55,362 bases of DNA from Streptacidiphilus jeojiense. Lineage in GTDB: Bacteria; Actinomycetota; Actinomycetes; Streptomycetales; Streptomycetaceae. This document shows positions 32,741 through 41,555 of this stretch, piece after piece; positions within the stretch are counted from its first letter, which is position 1, and each line of letters opens with the position of its first letter. The notes beneath the pieces are model-generated. The model was not told the origin of the DNA. It worked only from the letters and a program-made list of their open reading frames with translations, and did no database searches. The stretch is taken from NCBI RefSeq assembly GCF_000719095.1, contig NZ_JOEH01000046.1, positions 1-55,362 on the forward strand, given 5' to 3'. Both the position numbers and the translations under genes were made by a program.

Positions 32741-34984
32741 GTGGCCTCACTGCTCGCGCGGATCGCCCGGTTCGCCTTCCGTCGACGGCGACTTGTGGTC
32801 GCCCTGTGGCTGCTCGCGGCCACCGTCGCGATCGCCTGCATGGCTGTGTTCGGTGGCGCAAGCAAGATCAACCAGACGTTCACCGTTCCCGGTTCGCAGT
32901 CGCAGCAGGCGCTGGACCGGATGAAGCAGGCGTTCCCGGCTTCCTCGGGCACCAACGCGCAGATCGTCTTCACCCTCCCCGCGGGGCAGAGCGTCACCAC
33001 CGCTGCCGCCGAGCGGTCGATCACCTCGGTGCTGGCCGCCGCGGCCAAGGCGCCCGAGGTGGCCCAGGTCCTCTCGCCCTCCCAGACCGGTGCGGTCTCG
33101 CCCCAGCGCACCGCGGCCATCGCCGAGGTCGAGTACCAGGTCAGCGGAGCAAGCCTGTCCACCTCGACGCTCGACGCGCTCAAGAGCGCGGTACAGAGCG
33201 CCCCGCACGGCAACCTGCAGGTCCAGGTCGGCGGGCCGGCCTTCAACAACGGCGCGGCCAACCCGGGAGCGGAGGACCTGGTCGGCGTGCTCGTCGCCGT
33301 CATCGTCCTCGCGATCACCTTCGGATCCCTCGTGGCCGCCGGATTGCCGCTGCTGTCGGCGCTGTTCGGGGTCGTGGTCGCCGTCGCCGCGGTGCTGTCA
33401 CTGACCGGCGCGGTGGACATCTCCAGCACCGCGCTGACGCTGTCGCTGATGATCGGTCTGGCCGTCGGCATCGACTACGCCCTGTTCATCGTGACCCGGC
33501 ACCGCTCCCAGTTGGCGCGCGGCATGGCCGCGCAGGAGGCGGCGGCCACGGCCGCGGGCACCGCCGGCAGCGCGGTGCTCTTCGCCGGACTCACCGTCGT
33601 CATCGCGATGGCGGGCCTGTCCGTGGTGGGCATCCCGTTCCTGACCGTGATGGGCCTGTGCGCGGCCGGTGCCGTATTCATCGCCGTGGCGGTGGCGCTG
33701 ACCCTGCTGCCTGCCTTCCTCGGCTTCGCCGGCACGCGGCTGACACCCAAGCCCGGATCGCGCACGGCCCGTCGGGAAGCCGCTATCACCGACACGGCTG
33801 CCGCCTCCGGCCCGGTCAACGGCGCAGAGCGTTGGACCCGCATCGCCATCCGCCGCCCGCTGGCCACCGTGCTGATCGTGGTCGCAGCGCTCGCGGGGCT
33901 CGCCTGGCCGGCGCACTCCATGAGCCTTGGCCTGCCGGACAACGCCACCGCCCCCTCAGGCAGTTCGCAACGCGCGGCCTACCAGGAGGTCACCGCGGAC
34001 TTCGGCCCCGGCTTCAACGGTCCGCTGCTCGTCCTCGCCGACACCTCCCACAGTTCCGCCCCGGCGGCTGCGGCCCAGCAGATCGCCGGTTCACTCAGGG
34101 CCCTGCCGGACGTGGCGGCGGTCACCGCTCCCCGGCTGAGCGCGGACGGGAAGGCTGCGCTGATCCAGCTCGTCCCGAAGAGCGCGCCGAGCGACCAGGC
34201 CACCAAGGACCTGGTCACCGGCATCCGCGACCAGGCCGGGGCGCTGGAGCACGGCACCGGCGCGACCATAGCGGTGACCGGCACCACAGCCGTGGGCATC
34301 GACGTCTCCAGCAAGCTGGGATCGGCCATCGTGCCCTTCGCGATCGTCGTGGTCGGGCTCTCGCTCGTCCTGCTCCTGCTGGTCTTCCGGTCCCTGGTGG
34401 TGCCGGTCAAGGCAGCCCTGGGGTTCCTGCTGTCGGTCGGCGCGTCCTTCGGCGTCGTGGTCGCGCTCTTCCAGCAGGGCCACCTCGCCAAGCTGATCGG
34501 CGTGGATGCCACCGGGCCGGTCACCAGCTTCCTGCCGATCATCCTGATGGCAGTGCTGTTCGGCCTGGCTATGGACTACGAGGTGTTCCTCGTCTCCCGG
34601 ATGCGCGAGGACTACGTGCACCACGGCTCGCCGATCGGGGCCGTGCACGCGGGAGCGCGCACGGCGGGCAGGGTCGTGACAGCCGCAGCCCTGATCATGT
34701 TCTCGGTGTTCGCGTCCTTCGTCACCAGCGACAACATGATCCTCAAGCAGCTCGCCTGCGCCCTGGCCGTGGGTGTGCTCATCGACGCCTTCGCTGTACG
34801 GATGACGCTCGTGCCGGCCGTGTTGGCACTCACCGGCCGCGCCGCCTGGTGGCTGCCCCGCTGGATGGACCGCGCGCTGCCGAACCTGGACATCGAAGGC
34901 ACGAGCCTGGAACAGGACCGTGCCACGCAATCGGCGGACCCGCACGGCACGCACCAGGAGCCGGCCGGCGCCTCCACACGCTGA
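32741..34984 (+). CDS. MmpL/RND family membrane transporter
   Basis: 747 residues from GTG 32741, with TGAGGAG upstream. The RND/MmpL layout holds: helix 1 at about 18-38, an extracytoplasmic domain (40-180) and a bundle of helices with GLAVGIDYALFIVTRHR, whose Asp-Tyr is the proton-relay pair. A second, shorter outer domain (about 395-520) and a second bundle with FGLAMDYEVFLVSRMRED follow. MmpL-type proteins export lipids, drugs or other hydrophobic molecules using the proton gradient. It is followed by a terminator at 34990-35020. It is divergent from the AraC-type regulator, its likely controller. Confidence 0.93.
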   Translation: MASLLARIARFAFRRRRLVVALWLLAATVAIACMAVFGGASKINQTFTVPGSQSQQALDRMKQAFPASSGTNAQIVFTLPAGQSVTTAAAERSITSVLAAAAKAPEVAQVLSPSQTGAVSPQRTAAIAEVEYQVSGASLSTSTLDALKSAVQSAPHGNLQVQVGGPAFNNGAANPGAEDLVGVLVAVIVLAITFGSLVAAGLPLLSALFGVVVAVAAVLSLTGAVDISSTALTLSLMIGLAVGIDYALFIVTRHRSQLARGMAAQEAAATAAGTAGSAVLFAGLTVVIAMAGLSVVGIPFLTVMGLCAAGAVFIAVAVALTLLPAFLGFAGTRLTPKPGSRTARREAAITDTAAASGPVNGAERWTRIAIRRPLATVLIVVAALAGLAWPAHSMSLGLPDNATAPSGSSQRAAYQEVTADFGPGFNGPLLVLADTSHSSAPAAAAQQIAGSLRALPDVAAVTAPRLSADGKAALIQLVPKSAPSDQATKDLVTGIRDQAGALEHGTGATIAVTGTTAVGIDVSSKLGSAIVPFAIVVVGLSLVLLLLVFRSLVVPVKAALGFLLSVGASFGVVVALFQQGHLAKLIGVDATGPVTSFLPIILMAVLFGLAMDYEVFLVSRMREDYVHHGSPIGAVHAGARTAGRVVTAAALIMFSVFASFVTSDNMILKQLACALAVGVLIDAFAVRMTLVPAVLALTGRAAWWLPRWMDRALPNLDIEGTSLEQDRATQSADPHGTHQEPAGASTR

Positions 34985-34989
34985 AGCGA

Positions 34990-35020
34990 GCCCGGCCCCG
35001 GACGAACACCGGGGCCGGGC
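34990..35020 (+). terminator. Terminator hairpin after the MmpL gene
   Basis: GCCCGGCCCCGG (34990-35001) and CCGGGGCCGGGC (35009-35020) form a perfect 12-bp stem with a 7-base loop, beginning 6 bp after the stop codon. Confidence 0.85.
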
Positions 35021-35095
35021 ATGCCGGAAGAGGCCGCCGCTGTTGTCAGTGCCCGGCTCTACCCTGGCCTCAGGCCGGACACGGTGGGGGTGGGC

Positions 35096-36151
35096 ATGGC
35101 CAAGGTTCTCCCGACGAAGAAGACCGAGCGGGCGGGCGTCAACCAGTTCCGATCACTCCTGGAATCTGCTGGGCACATCGTCCAGGAGATCGACGGCGGG
35201 AACGACTACGGCGAGGACTGCTACCTGAGCTTCACCGAGTACGGACAGCGCACCGGCGACATCGCGGCGGTGCAGATCAAGAGCGGAGTGACCTACCGCA
35301 GGGACACGGGCTACGCCATACCGTGCCGGGACCACGTGAACGACTGGTCGCAGAGCCGGATCCCCGTGATCGGCGTCGTGTGGGACCCCGAGATCCGCAA
35401 GCTGTACTGGGTCAACCTGACCCGGTACCTCCGCCAGGAACTGGCGCAGGGCAAACACCCGCGCAGCGTGCCGATCGACGAGCACGCGATCCTGGACCAG
35501 AACACGATCAAGGCCGTCACGCAGGAGATGCGCCGCTATATCGCGCGCGATGACCACTCGCACCGGCAGGGGCCGAGCCCTGCCCTCGGCTTGGCGGCGG
35601 CGGTCAGGCGCTACCGCAACCGCAACTCCAACGAGATCGAGAGCCCAGCCCAGGGTGGCAAGGCGATGCCGCACGCAGCGGCGCAGGTCGAGTTCATCGA
35701 TCGCCACCCACACCTGATCGACAACACCATGAAGTGGCTCGTGCGCACGGTCACCGCCGCCGTGCTGGCCATGATGATTCCCGGGCTCTACACGGTCGTT
35801 GCCGGCCAGTACCCGCACCTGTGGCCGTTGTGGTTCCCGGCCTACTTCGGCATGGTGGGCTACATGCTGCGCGTGGGCGAGCAGGTCGGCGAAGCCCGCC
35901 ACATCAAGTGGGTGCGGTACGCCGCATACGTCCTGATCCTCTCCGGGTGGTACGTCGCGCTAGGAACCGAACTGCACGGCTGGTCTCCGAATCGCACATT
36001 CTGCTGGGTCTTCGTGGTGGAGGTGCCGGTTCTCGCCCAGTTCGCCCTATTGAAGATCATGTTCTGCCTGTACGGCCGGGAGAGGGCACGCCGCAGACGG
36101 CTCGCGGCAGCGTACGGTGATGCGACCCGGGAGGTAGGGGCTGAGGGCTGA
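35096..36151 (+). CDS. DUF4365-like (PD-(D/E)XK-type) protein fused to a membrane domain
   Basis: 351 residues from ATG 35096. An ATG at 35021 directly abuts the terminator stem and is unlikely. The N-terminal 150 residues match DUF4365: VNQFRSLLESAGHIVQEID, then D37, E40 and D41 in GGNDYGEDCYL, and Q60-x-K62 in VQIKSG, the usual acidic/Q-x-K arrangement of this nuclease-like fold. A polar linker (about 150-205) leads to four membrane helices (about 215-345: VTAAVLAMMIPGLYTVV, LWFPAYFGMVGYML, AAYVLILSGWYVAL, FVVEVPVLAQFALLKIMF). DUF4365 proteins occur in defence-type and mobile contexts. A membrane-anchored form is unusual. No partner gene is visible. Confidence 0.75.
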   Translation: MAKVLPTKKTERAGVNQFRSLLESAGHIVQEIDGGNDYGEDCYLSFTEYGQRTGDIAAVQIKSGVTYRRDTGYAIPCRDHVNDWSQSRIPVIGVVWDPEIRKLYWVNLTRYLRQELAQGKHPRSVPIDEHAILDQNTIKAVTQEMRRYIARDDHSHRQGPSPALGLAAAVRRYRNRNSNEIESPAQGGKAMPHAAAQVEFIDRHPHLIDNTMKWLVRTVTAAVLAMMIPGLYTVVAGQYPHLWPLWFPAYFGMVGYMLRVGEQVGEARHIKWVRYAAYVLILSGWYVALGTELHGWSPNRTFCWVFVVEVPVLAQFALLKIMFCLYGRERARRRRLAAAYGDATREVGAEG

Positions 36152-36205
36152 GGACCGGCGTACGGCTCGTCGCTGTGTGCCGATGCTGATACCTGCCGCC
36201 ATGGT

Positions 36206-37243
36206 TCACCCGCCGTTGGGGCGGGTGATCTCTGCGAGCAGGGCCGGGCCGGTCCACTGGCGGGCCTTGCCGGGGGGCTGTGTCTCCGCGTCCTGGACCA
36301 GGCTGATGAGCCGGCGGCTGGCCGGGGCGGGCAGGCCGTGCTGCTCGGCGAGGGAGAGGACTTCGCCCTGGAGGGAGTCGATCTCGGTGGGGCGCCCGCG
36401 CTGCAGGTCCTCCCACATCGAGGAGCGGGCCTGGCCGTCGATCCGCAGGGTGTTGCCAGCCACGCGCTGGAACAGGGAGTCGGGCAGCCGCAGGACGCGC
36501 GGCATCCAGGCGGCGGGGACCGGGCCGAGCTGGGCCGGCTCGATACCCGCACCCCGGAACGCCGCGAGTGCCTCCTGCTGACACAGCGCCAGGCAACTGC
36601 GGTAGGCACGCTGTCCGAGCTGCTCGCGCAACGGCAGCCCGGACAGGGCGTTGACCGCGTTGTTGAGGTTCATCAGCAGCTTGGCCGCCTGCACGGCCGG
36701 CATGTCCCGGCGCAGCTCCAGCTTCAGACCGGCGGCCCGCGCGGCCTGGGCCAGGGTGTCGGCGCGGGGAGCGTCCTGGAGCATCAGCTGCCCGCCGCTG
36801 CCCTGGTGGAAGGAGGCCGTCCCGGTGCGCACCACGTTGTAGGGGACCATACCGGCGAGGACCACCTGGTTCGGCAGCGCGGCGCGCAGGACCCGCGGGT
36901 TGTGCAGGCCGTTCTGGAAGCTGACCACCACTGTCTCCGGAGCCAGGTGCGCGGCCAGCGCGAGGGCGGCGTCCGCCGTGTCACCGGACTTGACGCACAC
37001 CAGCACGTAGTCCGCGGCGGCCGCGGCTGCCGCGTCGGTGGCCAGCCCCACCCCTGCGGCCTGGTGGCGCGCGGTGCCGGGCCCGGTCAGGGTCAGCCCG
37101 GCCTGCTCGATGGCGGCCATCGCGGCGGGGCGGCCGATCAAGGTGACGTCGGCGACCTGGGACAGCATGCCGCCCAGGTGGCAGCCGATGCTGCCGGCGC
37201 CGAGCACGGCGATGCGAAGGCGGGGGGTGGGGGTGCTGGACAC
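36206..37243 (-). CDS. Ketopantoate-reductase-like (PanE/ApbA) oxidoreductase
   Basis: 345 residues from GTG 37243, with AGGAG 6 bp upstream. The N-terminal NADPH motif IAVLGAGSIGCHLGG is at about 9-23, followed by the domain-linking VCVKSGDT and SFQNGLHN (conserved Asn). The C-terminal domain has KLLMNLNNAVNAL (catalytic Lys and Asn) and GRPTEIDSLQGEVL. Members reduce 2-keto acids such as ketopantoate. Many actinomycete paralogues act on other substrates. It lies 23 bp downstream of the class II aldolase-like gene. Together they suggest a hydroxy-acid/keto-acid pathway rather than pantothenate synthesis (inference). Confidence 0.9.
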   Translation of the reverse strand: MSSTPTPRLRIAVLGAGSIGCHLGGMLSQVADVTLIGRPAAMAAIEQAGLTLTGPGTARHQAAGVGLATDAAAAAAADYVLVCVKSGDTADAALALAAHLAPETVVVSFQNGLHNPRVLRAALPNQVVLAGMVPYNVVRTGTASFHQGSGGQLMLQDAPRADTLAQAARAAGLKLELRRDMPAVQAAKLLMNLNNAVNALSGLPLREQLGQRAYRSCLALCQQEALAAFRGAGIEPAQLGPVPAAWMPRVLRLPDSLFQRVAGNTLRIDGQARSSMWEDLQRGRPTEIDSLQGEVLSLAEQHGLPAPASRRLISLVQDAETQPPGKARQWTGPALLAEITRPNGG

Positions 37244-37266
37244 GGTGGCTCCTGCGGGTGGTCCGG

Positions 37267-38076
37267 TCAGTGGAACAGGTCGGGGTCGGAGGCGGTGATC
37301 TGGTCCCACAGCGGGCGGGCCTGGAACCAGCCCGCGAGGTGGCTGCCGACCTGCTCACGGGTGATCAGCGCGGTCTCCCGGTCGATGAGTTCGGGCGTGC
37401 CCGCGGCCATCGCGAGCAGTTGGGCCTGGCAGGAGCGTTCCATGGTGATGAACCACCACACGGCCTCGGCCACAGACTCGCCGACGGTCAGCAGTCCGTG
37501 GTTCTTCAGGATGGCAGCCTTGGCGCCGCCGAGCGCGTCGGCGATCCGCTTGCCCTCCTCGATCTCGTTGGCCACGCCGCGGTAGTCGCTGTACAGGGCG
37601 TGGTCCTCGAAGAAGGCGCAGGCGTCCTGGGTGATCGGGTCCAGCAGGATGCCCAGGCTGGAGAACGCCTTGCCGTGCAGCGAGTGCGCGTGGGCTGCGG
37701 CAATGGCGTCCGGGCGTGCGGCGTGCACCTGCGAGTGGATGACGTAGGCGGCCTTGTTCACCGGGCGGTTGCCGTACAGCAGGGTGCCCTCGTGGTCCAC
37801 CAGGATCAGGTCGGAAGCCTTGATCTGGCTGAAGCTCATGCCGAACGGGTTGACCCACAGCCACTCGGGGCGCTCCGGGTCGCGGACGGTGATGTGCCCG
37901 GCCACCCCCTCGGAGAAGCCGAGCTTCCCGAACAGGCGGAAGCCGGCGGCCAGTTGCTCCTTGCGGTACTGCCGTTCGGCCTCGACCGAGTCGAAGGTCG
38001 GCGGCATCGGCACGATCAGGTCCGTCGGGGCGGGCCCGAGGGCGGCGGCGAGGGCGGGCGGCAGTGCGGTGGTCAT
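37267..38076 (-). CDS. Class II aldolase/adducin family protein
   Basis: 269 residues from ATG 38076, with GGAG upstream. The zinc-site histidines are in AIAAAHAHSLHGKAFSSLG (H-x-H) and AILKNHGLLTVG. The ACAFFEDH segment and GHITVRDPERPEWLWVNPFG are characteristic of the FucA/adducin family. Members split or decarboxylate sugar phosphates or hydroxy acids. This subgroup is often just annotated by fold. It is cotranscribed with the ketopantoate-reductase-like gene and divergent from a TetR gene, with three tandem operator units in the gap. Confidence 0.9.
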   Translation of the reverse strand: MTTALPPALAAALGPAPTDLIVPMPPTFDSVEAERQYRKEQLAAGFRLFGKLGFSEGVAGHITVRDPERPEWLWVNPFGMSFSQIKASDLILVDHEGTLLYGNRPVNKAAYVIHSQVHAARPDAIAAAHAHSLHGKAFSSLGILLDPITQDACAFFEDHALYSDYRGVANEIEEGKRIADALGGAKAAILKNHGLLTVGESVAEAVWWFITMERSCQAQLLAMAAGTPELIDRETALITREQVGSHLAGWFQARPLWDQITASDPDLFH

Positions 38077-38116
38077 GGCGTGCTCCAGGGTGGTGGTGGC
38101 ATGCGGACAGTCAAAA

Positions 38117-38166
38117 GATACAGAGACGCATCCGATACGTCTATGCATCTGATACGGGTAGGTATG
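38117..38166. promoter_or_regulatory. Three tandem 17-bp TetR-type operator units
   Basis: GATACAGAGACGCATCC (38117-38133), GATACGTCTATGCATCT (38134-38150) and GATACGGGTAGGTATGC (from 38151) are head-to-tail copies of GATAC-n6-GYATS. The first two units are imperfect palindromes and the third has the GTATGC variant. They fill the gap between the aldolase-like gene and the TetR gene, so the TetR protein probably covers both promoters. Confidence 0.65.
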
Positions 38167-38218
38167 CAGAGCGGTAGGGTGGGGTTCCGGTCGCACCACA
38201 CACAGGAGAGACATCCCG

Positions 38219-38818
38219 ATGCCCAAGGGAGTGACCAAGAGGCGCCCGCGTACCCGCGCCGCCCTGCTGCAGGCGGCGCTGGAGTGCTTCGCCGAGCAGG
38301 GCTTCCGCGCCGCCTCGATCGAGCAGATCTGCGAGAGCGCCGGCTACACCCGCGGAGCGTTCTACTCGAACTTCAACAGCAAGGAAGAGCTCTTCCTCGC
38401 CCTGTTCGACGCGCACAGCGAACAACTCCTCGACCGGATGACCACACTGATCGACTCGACCGAACTCACCCTGCAGGGCCTGGTCGACGCCCTGGCCGAC
38501 ATCGAACCCGCCGAACGCGACTGGTACCTGGTCACCACCGAGTTCACCCTGCACGCCATCCGCGACCCGCAGGCCGCCGCAGCCCTGGCCCAACACGACG
38601 CACAACTGCGCGCTGCCCTCGCCCGCGGCCTGACCCACTGCCTGACCCGAGCAGGCCGCACCCTGACCGTGGACGCGGACGAACTCGCCCGGCTGCTCAT
38701 CGCCGTCCGCGAGGGCGGACTGGCCCAGAGCTACGTGGAACCGGAGCAGCTGCCCCCCGGCCAGCTCGAACGCCGTTTCCTCCCAGGCGTGTTGACCGCA
38801 TTCACCACCGAGGGGTAA
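38219..38818 (+). CDS. TetR family regulator
   Basis: 199 residues. The N-terminal helix-turn-helix is clear (RTRAALLQAALECFAEQGFR, then AASIEQICESAGYTRGAFYS with NFNSKEELF). The C-terminal ligand domain is of the common TetR_C type (TTEFTLHAIRDPQAAAALAQ). An AGGAGAGACATCCCG region precedes the ATG. It is divergent from the aldolase/reductase operon, with the triple 17-bp operator between them, so it very likely controls that operon and itself. Confidence 0.93.
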   Translation: MPKGVTKRRPRTRAALLQAALECFAEQGFRAASIEQICESAGYTRGAFYSNFNSKEELFLALFDAHSEQLLDRMTTLIDSTELTLQGLVDALADIEPAERDWYLVTTEFTLHAIRDPQAAAALAQHDAQLRAALARGLTHCLTRAGRTLTVDADELARLLIAVREGGLAQSYVEPEQLPPGQLERRFLPGVLTAFTTEG

Positions 38819-39248
38819 CCGGGAGGAACCACGCCGCCAGCCTGGTTCCTTCGGTGAGGGCAGCGTCAGTGGTCCCGCTGGGAGTGGTGACCTGGTTGCG
38901 CAGGTCGGACGGTGATGCGCCTGTGGAACGTAGGAGGGTCGCCCGCCAGGCGCATTTCTTTGACTCGCTGGTCGTTGGACCGGTTGGGTGACCGGGCCCG
39001 GGTGCGGCATGGTGGTCACGGTGAGGGTGTCACTGCGCTCTGTAGTCCTCCAGGCCGAAGCCGCCCTGCCAAAAGGCTGCCTAGGAAACGCTCAGCGTCC
39101 TACGGCCCAGACGCATCCGCGGGCGCGTCCGAGCGACTGGACCTGGGCATCTTCATCGACACCGCGTGAGCCCCGGGCGGTGAGCTTGTCCGAGGCCGTA
39201 TGCCGGCGCATGGCAGCGAAGCTGGCCACGGCCCCCAAAGTAGGTGTG
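38819..39248. other. Gene-poor stretch with a terminator and possible gene remnants
   Basis: AGGAACCA (38824-38831) and TGGTTCCT (38843-38850) form an 8-bp hairpin that can end the TetR transcript. From 38880 to 39248 no intact gene is seen. A plus-strand frame ending with TGA at 39167-39169 closes with the protein-like ERLDLGIFIDTA, while its upstream part is not convincing. It may be the scar of a lost gene. Confidence 0.35.
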
Positions 39249-39746
39249 TTACGCCTGTTTCTTGGATGCCGTTGGCTCCCGCACGGCGTCGTAGAGCGCC
39301 GGCAGGCCCGGCTCGGACGCCAGCTTGCCCAGGACGCGGTGCAGGGTTTCGCGGTCAGCTGCAGCCAGGTCCGCGAACATTGTCGCGTCCAGACCCTCCA
39401 GACCGGTGTTGGCCCGGGCAAGCAGGTCGGACCCGGCCGCAGTGATCTCGACGACGTACCTGCGCCGGTCCTGCCGGTCCCGCGCACGCGCCAGGTACCC
39501 GGTGTTCTCCAGGAAGTCCAGACTGCTCGCCATCGTGGCGGGGTCGATGCGCAAGTACGCGCCGAGACCCAGCTGTGGCTGGGGGCCGTTGTCCGCGAGC
39601 GCCTGCAGAATGCTGTAGTGACGAACCCTGAGCCCCAGGGCGTCCAGTCGGTCCTCGCTCAACCGGAAGGCCACCTGGCCCAGCTTGAGCAGCAGGCAGA
39701 CCGTGTGGTCCGCCACCGACCCGGGCACCAAGGAAACCTCGGGCAC
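39249..39746 (-). CDS. MarR family regulator
   Basis: 165 residues from GTG 39746. The winged helix is visible: RLDALGLRVRHYSILQALAD, then LGAYLRIDPATMASSLDFLE (recognition helix) and GYLARARDRQDRRRYVVEIT with the typical Asp-Arg-Arg wing. It is a different subgroup from the two MarR proteins at 414 and 42165. An inverted repeat TACGAT-n10-ATCGTA lies 29-51 bp upstream and is the likely autoregulatory site. No intact divergent target gene is present. Confidence 0.88.
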   Translation of the reverse strand: MPEVSLVPGSVADHTVCLLLKLGQVAFRLSEDRLDALGLRVRHYSILQALADNGPQPQLGLGAYLRIDPATMASSLDFLENTGYLARARDRQDRRRYVVEITAAGSDLLARANTGLEGLDATMFADLAAADRETLHRVLGKLASEPGLPALYDAVREPTASKKQA

Positions 39747-40396
39747 CGTTCACCCACTTCACCGTTTGAGGTACGTACGATTTCGCTTGCCATCGTATGC
39801 GAGGTGGAGTCCGACGACGGCACGCTCGGGTCGACGATCCACATGTTCGACAGGACCGGCAGGGTCATGGGCACCTGCCCGATCCCCTGGCGGTCAAAGC
39901 TGCCTGACGAGGTTGGGATTAGACGCGGGCAGGCCCAGGGAAAGCCTCAAGTCTCTGTCCATTTGACAAGGAAAAATGTCATCTTGACAGCTAGGGGTGG
40001 CTGAGGAAGAGTGGCGCTCGATACCGATGCAACAGGTGTGTTCATGCGCCCGCCGTACTGACCAGGGGACGGTCTTCGCCCGTGGGAGGTTGGCCAAGTG
40101 GGAGAGCACCCTCGCGGGCTTGAGGCCGGGCGAGTCGGAGTGACGCCAAAGGCTTTGAGGGCCTGGTCGGGGTGGCTCCGACGTACCTGACCAGGCGGCC
40201 ACCAGTACATGTTCAGAGGCAGTAGTCCGGCTTGTCTGTCGCCTAGTGCCGGCGTTCGGCCAGGCGGCCGAAGAAGTCGTGGAGCATCGCCGGGGCAGTC
40301 CACTTACGCGGTGACCGTCTCGCAGAGACTGCTACTGCTCCCGTGGTTGCGGTCGACTGGGTTCGCCCTCCCTCTCGCGCGCTCCGACAGGAATCG
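39747..40396. other. 650-bp stretch without an intact gene
   Basis: It contains the MarR-site inverted repeat (TACGAT 39776-39781, ATCGTA 39792-39797). A locally AT-richer patch at about 39960-39990 holds TTGACA twice and TGACA-n8-TGTCA. On the minus strand, 40243-40310 reads KWTAPAMLHDFFGRLAERRH before a stop and looks like the C-terminus of a lost gene. On the plus strand, 39790-39910 reads CEVESDDGTLGSTIHMFDRT and on, also possibly a relic next to the MarR gene. None of these is supported as a working gene. Confidence 0.35.
39776..39797. promoter_or_regulatory. Inverted repeat upstream of the MarR gene
   Basis: TACGAT (39776-39781) and ATCGTA (39792-39797), perfect 6-bp arms with a 10-bp centre. 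The placement suits autoregulation by the MarR protein at 39249-39746. Confidence 0.45.
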
Positions 40397-41422
40397 TCAC
40401 AGTGAGATGGCTGCGCGAAGGGCTCCGACGGCCTCAAGCACCGCGTCGTGGGCTGCGGGGAGTAGTTGCGTCATATTGGCGAAGCCGTGGGTGAGTCTCT
40501 CGTGTCGATGCTGTACTACCGGGACGCCAGCCGCTGAGGCCCTGAGGGCGAACAACTCGCCTTCGTCGCGCACCACATCGAACCCGGCGGTGGCGAGATA
40601 CAACGGCGGCAGGTCCGAGAGGTTCGGAGCGTGGATCGGAGCGACCCGCCAGTCGGCGTACTGGGATGTGTCGCGAATGTACATGGAGTCGAACAGTGCG
40701 ATGTCCTTCTCCGTGAGCATGAGCCCTTTGCCGAAAAGGGTTCGCGAGGGCAACGGCGGCGCGGTAGTGGCCTCCACAACGGGATAGAACGCCAGGACGA
40801 ACATCGGGCCCTTGACTTGCAGCGCGGTCACGATGGCGAGATTGCCGCCCGCGCTGTCGCCGCCCAGTGCAATCCTGTTCGGATCGATCCCCAGTGCATC
40901 GGCTTGCGCCATAACGTATTCGACGGCTGCCGCACTGTCCTCGACGGCAGCGGGAAACGAATGCTCAGGTGCGAGCCGGTAGTCCACCGAGAGCACAGCG
41001 AGACCGCCGTGCACTGCGAGCAGCCGGCACAGGTGGTCGTGGCTGTCTAGGTCGCCGAGGACGAATCCGCCACCGTGGAAATACACCAGCAACGGCGAGC
41101 CGGTCGCTAGCCCGGCGGGCCGGTAGAGCCGGGCACGGATGCTGCCTTCGCAGATGTCCACGTTCTGTGTCTGCACGGATCGGATCTTCGGCGCGTTGAT
41201 GGCGGCCGTGAAGAGCGCGTACTGCCGGCGAACGACGGCGAGATCGGGCTTGCGGCCGGCCGAGCCAGCCCCGAGCCGACGTCGGAGCGTCATCAACAGC
41301 TGGGTGTCGAGATCCAGTTCCTGCCCGTCGAGATGAACTGGCCGGCCCGCGATCCACCGGCGCAGCAGTGCCGGCAGGGCGAACAAGCTGCGCAACGCGA
41401 TTCGCGTGATCGTCAACAGCAT
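40397..41422 (-). CDS. HSL-family alpha/beta hydrolase (esterase)
   Basis: 341 residues from ATG 41422, with a strong AGGAGG 8 bp upstream. The oxyanion motif is LLVYFHGGGFVLGD (about 107-120). The nucleophile serine is in ALGGDSAGGNLAIV (GDSAGG), the acid in FDVVRDEGELF and the base in ERLTHGFANM. This is the hormone-sensitive-lipase (family IV) arrangement, and such enzymes cleave short acyl esters. A basic, hydrophobic N-terminal segment (ITRIALRSLFALPALLRRWI) may associate with the membrane. It lies 133 bp downstream of the YceI gene on the same strand and may be cotranscribed under the same MarR control. Confidence 0.93.
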   Translation of the reverse strand: MLLTITRIALRSLFALPALLRRWIAGRPVHLDGQELDLDTQLLMTLRRRLGAGSAGRKPDLAVVRRQYALFTAAINAPKIRSVQTQNVDICEGSIRARLYRPAGLATGSPLLVYFHGGGFVLGDLDSHDHLCRLLAVHGGLAVLSVDYRLAPEHSFPAAVEDSAAAVEYVMAQADALGIDPNRIALGGDSAGGNLAIVTALQVKGPMFVLAFYPVVEATTAPPLPSRTLFGKGLMLTEKDIALFDSMYIRDTSQYADWRVAPIHAPNLSDLPPLYLATAGFDVVRDEGELFALRASAAGVPVVQHRHERLTHGFANMTQLLPAAHDAVLEAVGALRAAISL

Positions 41423-41555
41423 CGGTGACCTCCTGGATTGTCTGCACGTAGATGCTGGGTGCTCGGCGGCCGCCGTCATGTCGCCGCAGGGACCGTCGAT
41501 CCCGGGAGCGCCGGTTGTGCGCTTTTTCGCTGACGGAACGAGCGCCTGGCTGGGA

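Noticed and set aside
35021..35095. ATG at 35021 as start of the DUF4365 protein
   Set aside because: It immediately follows the terminator stem of the MmpL gene and adds 25 residues with no family similarity.
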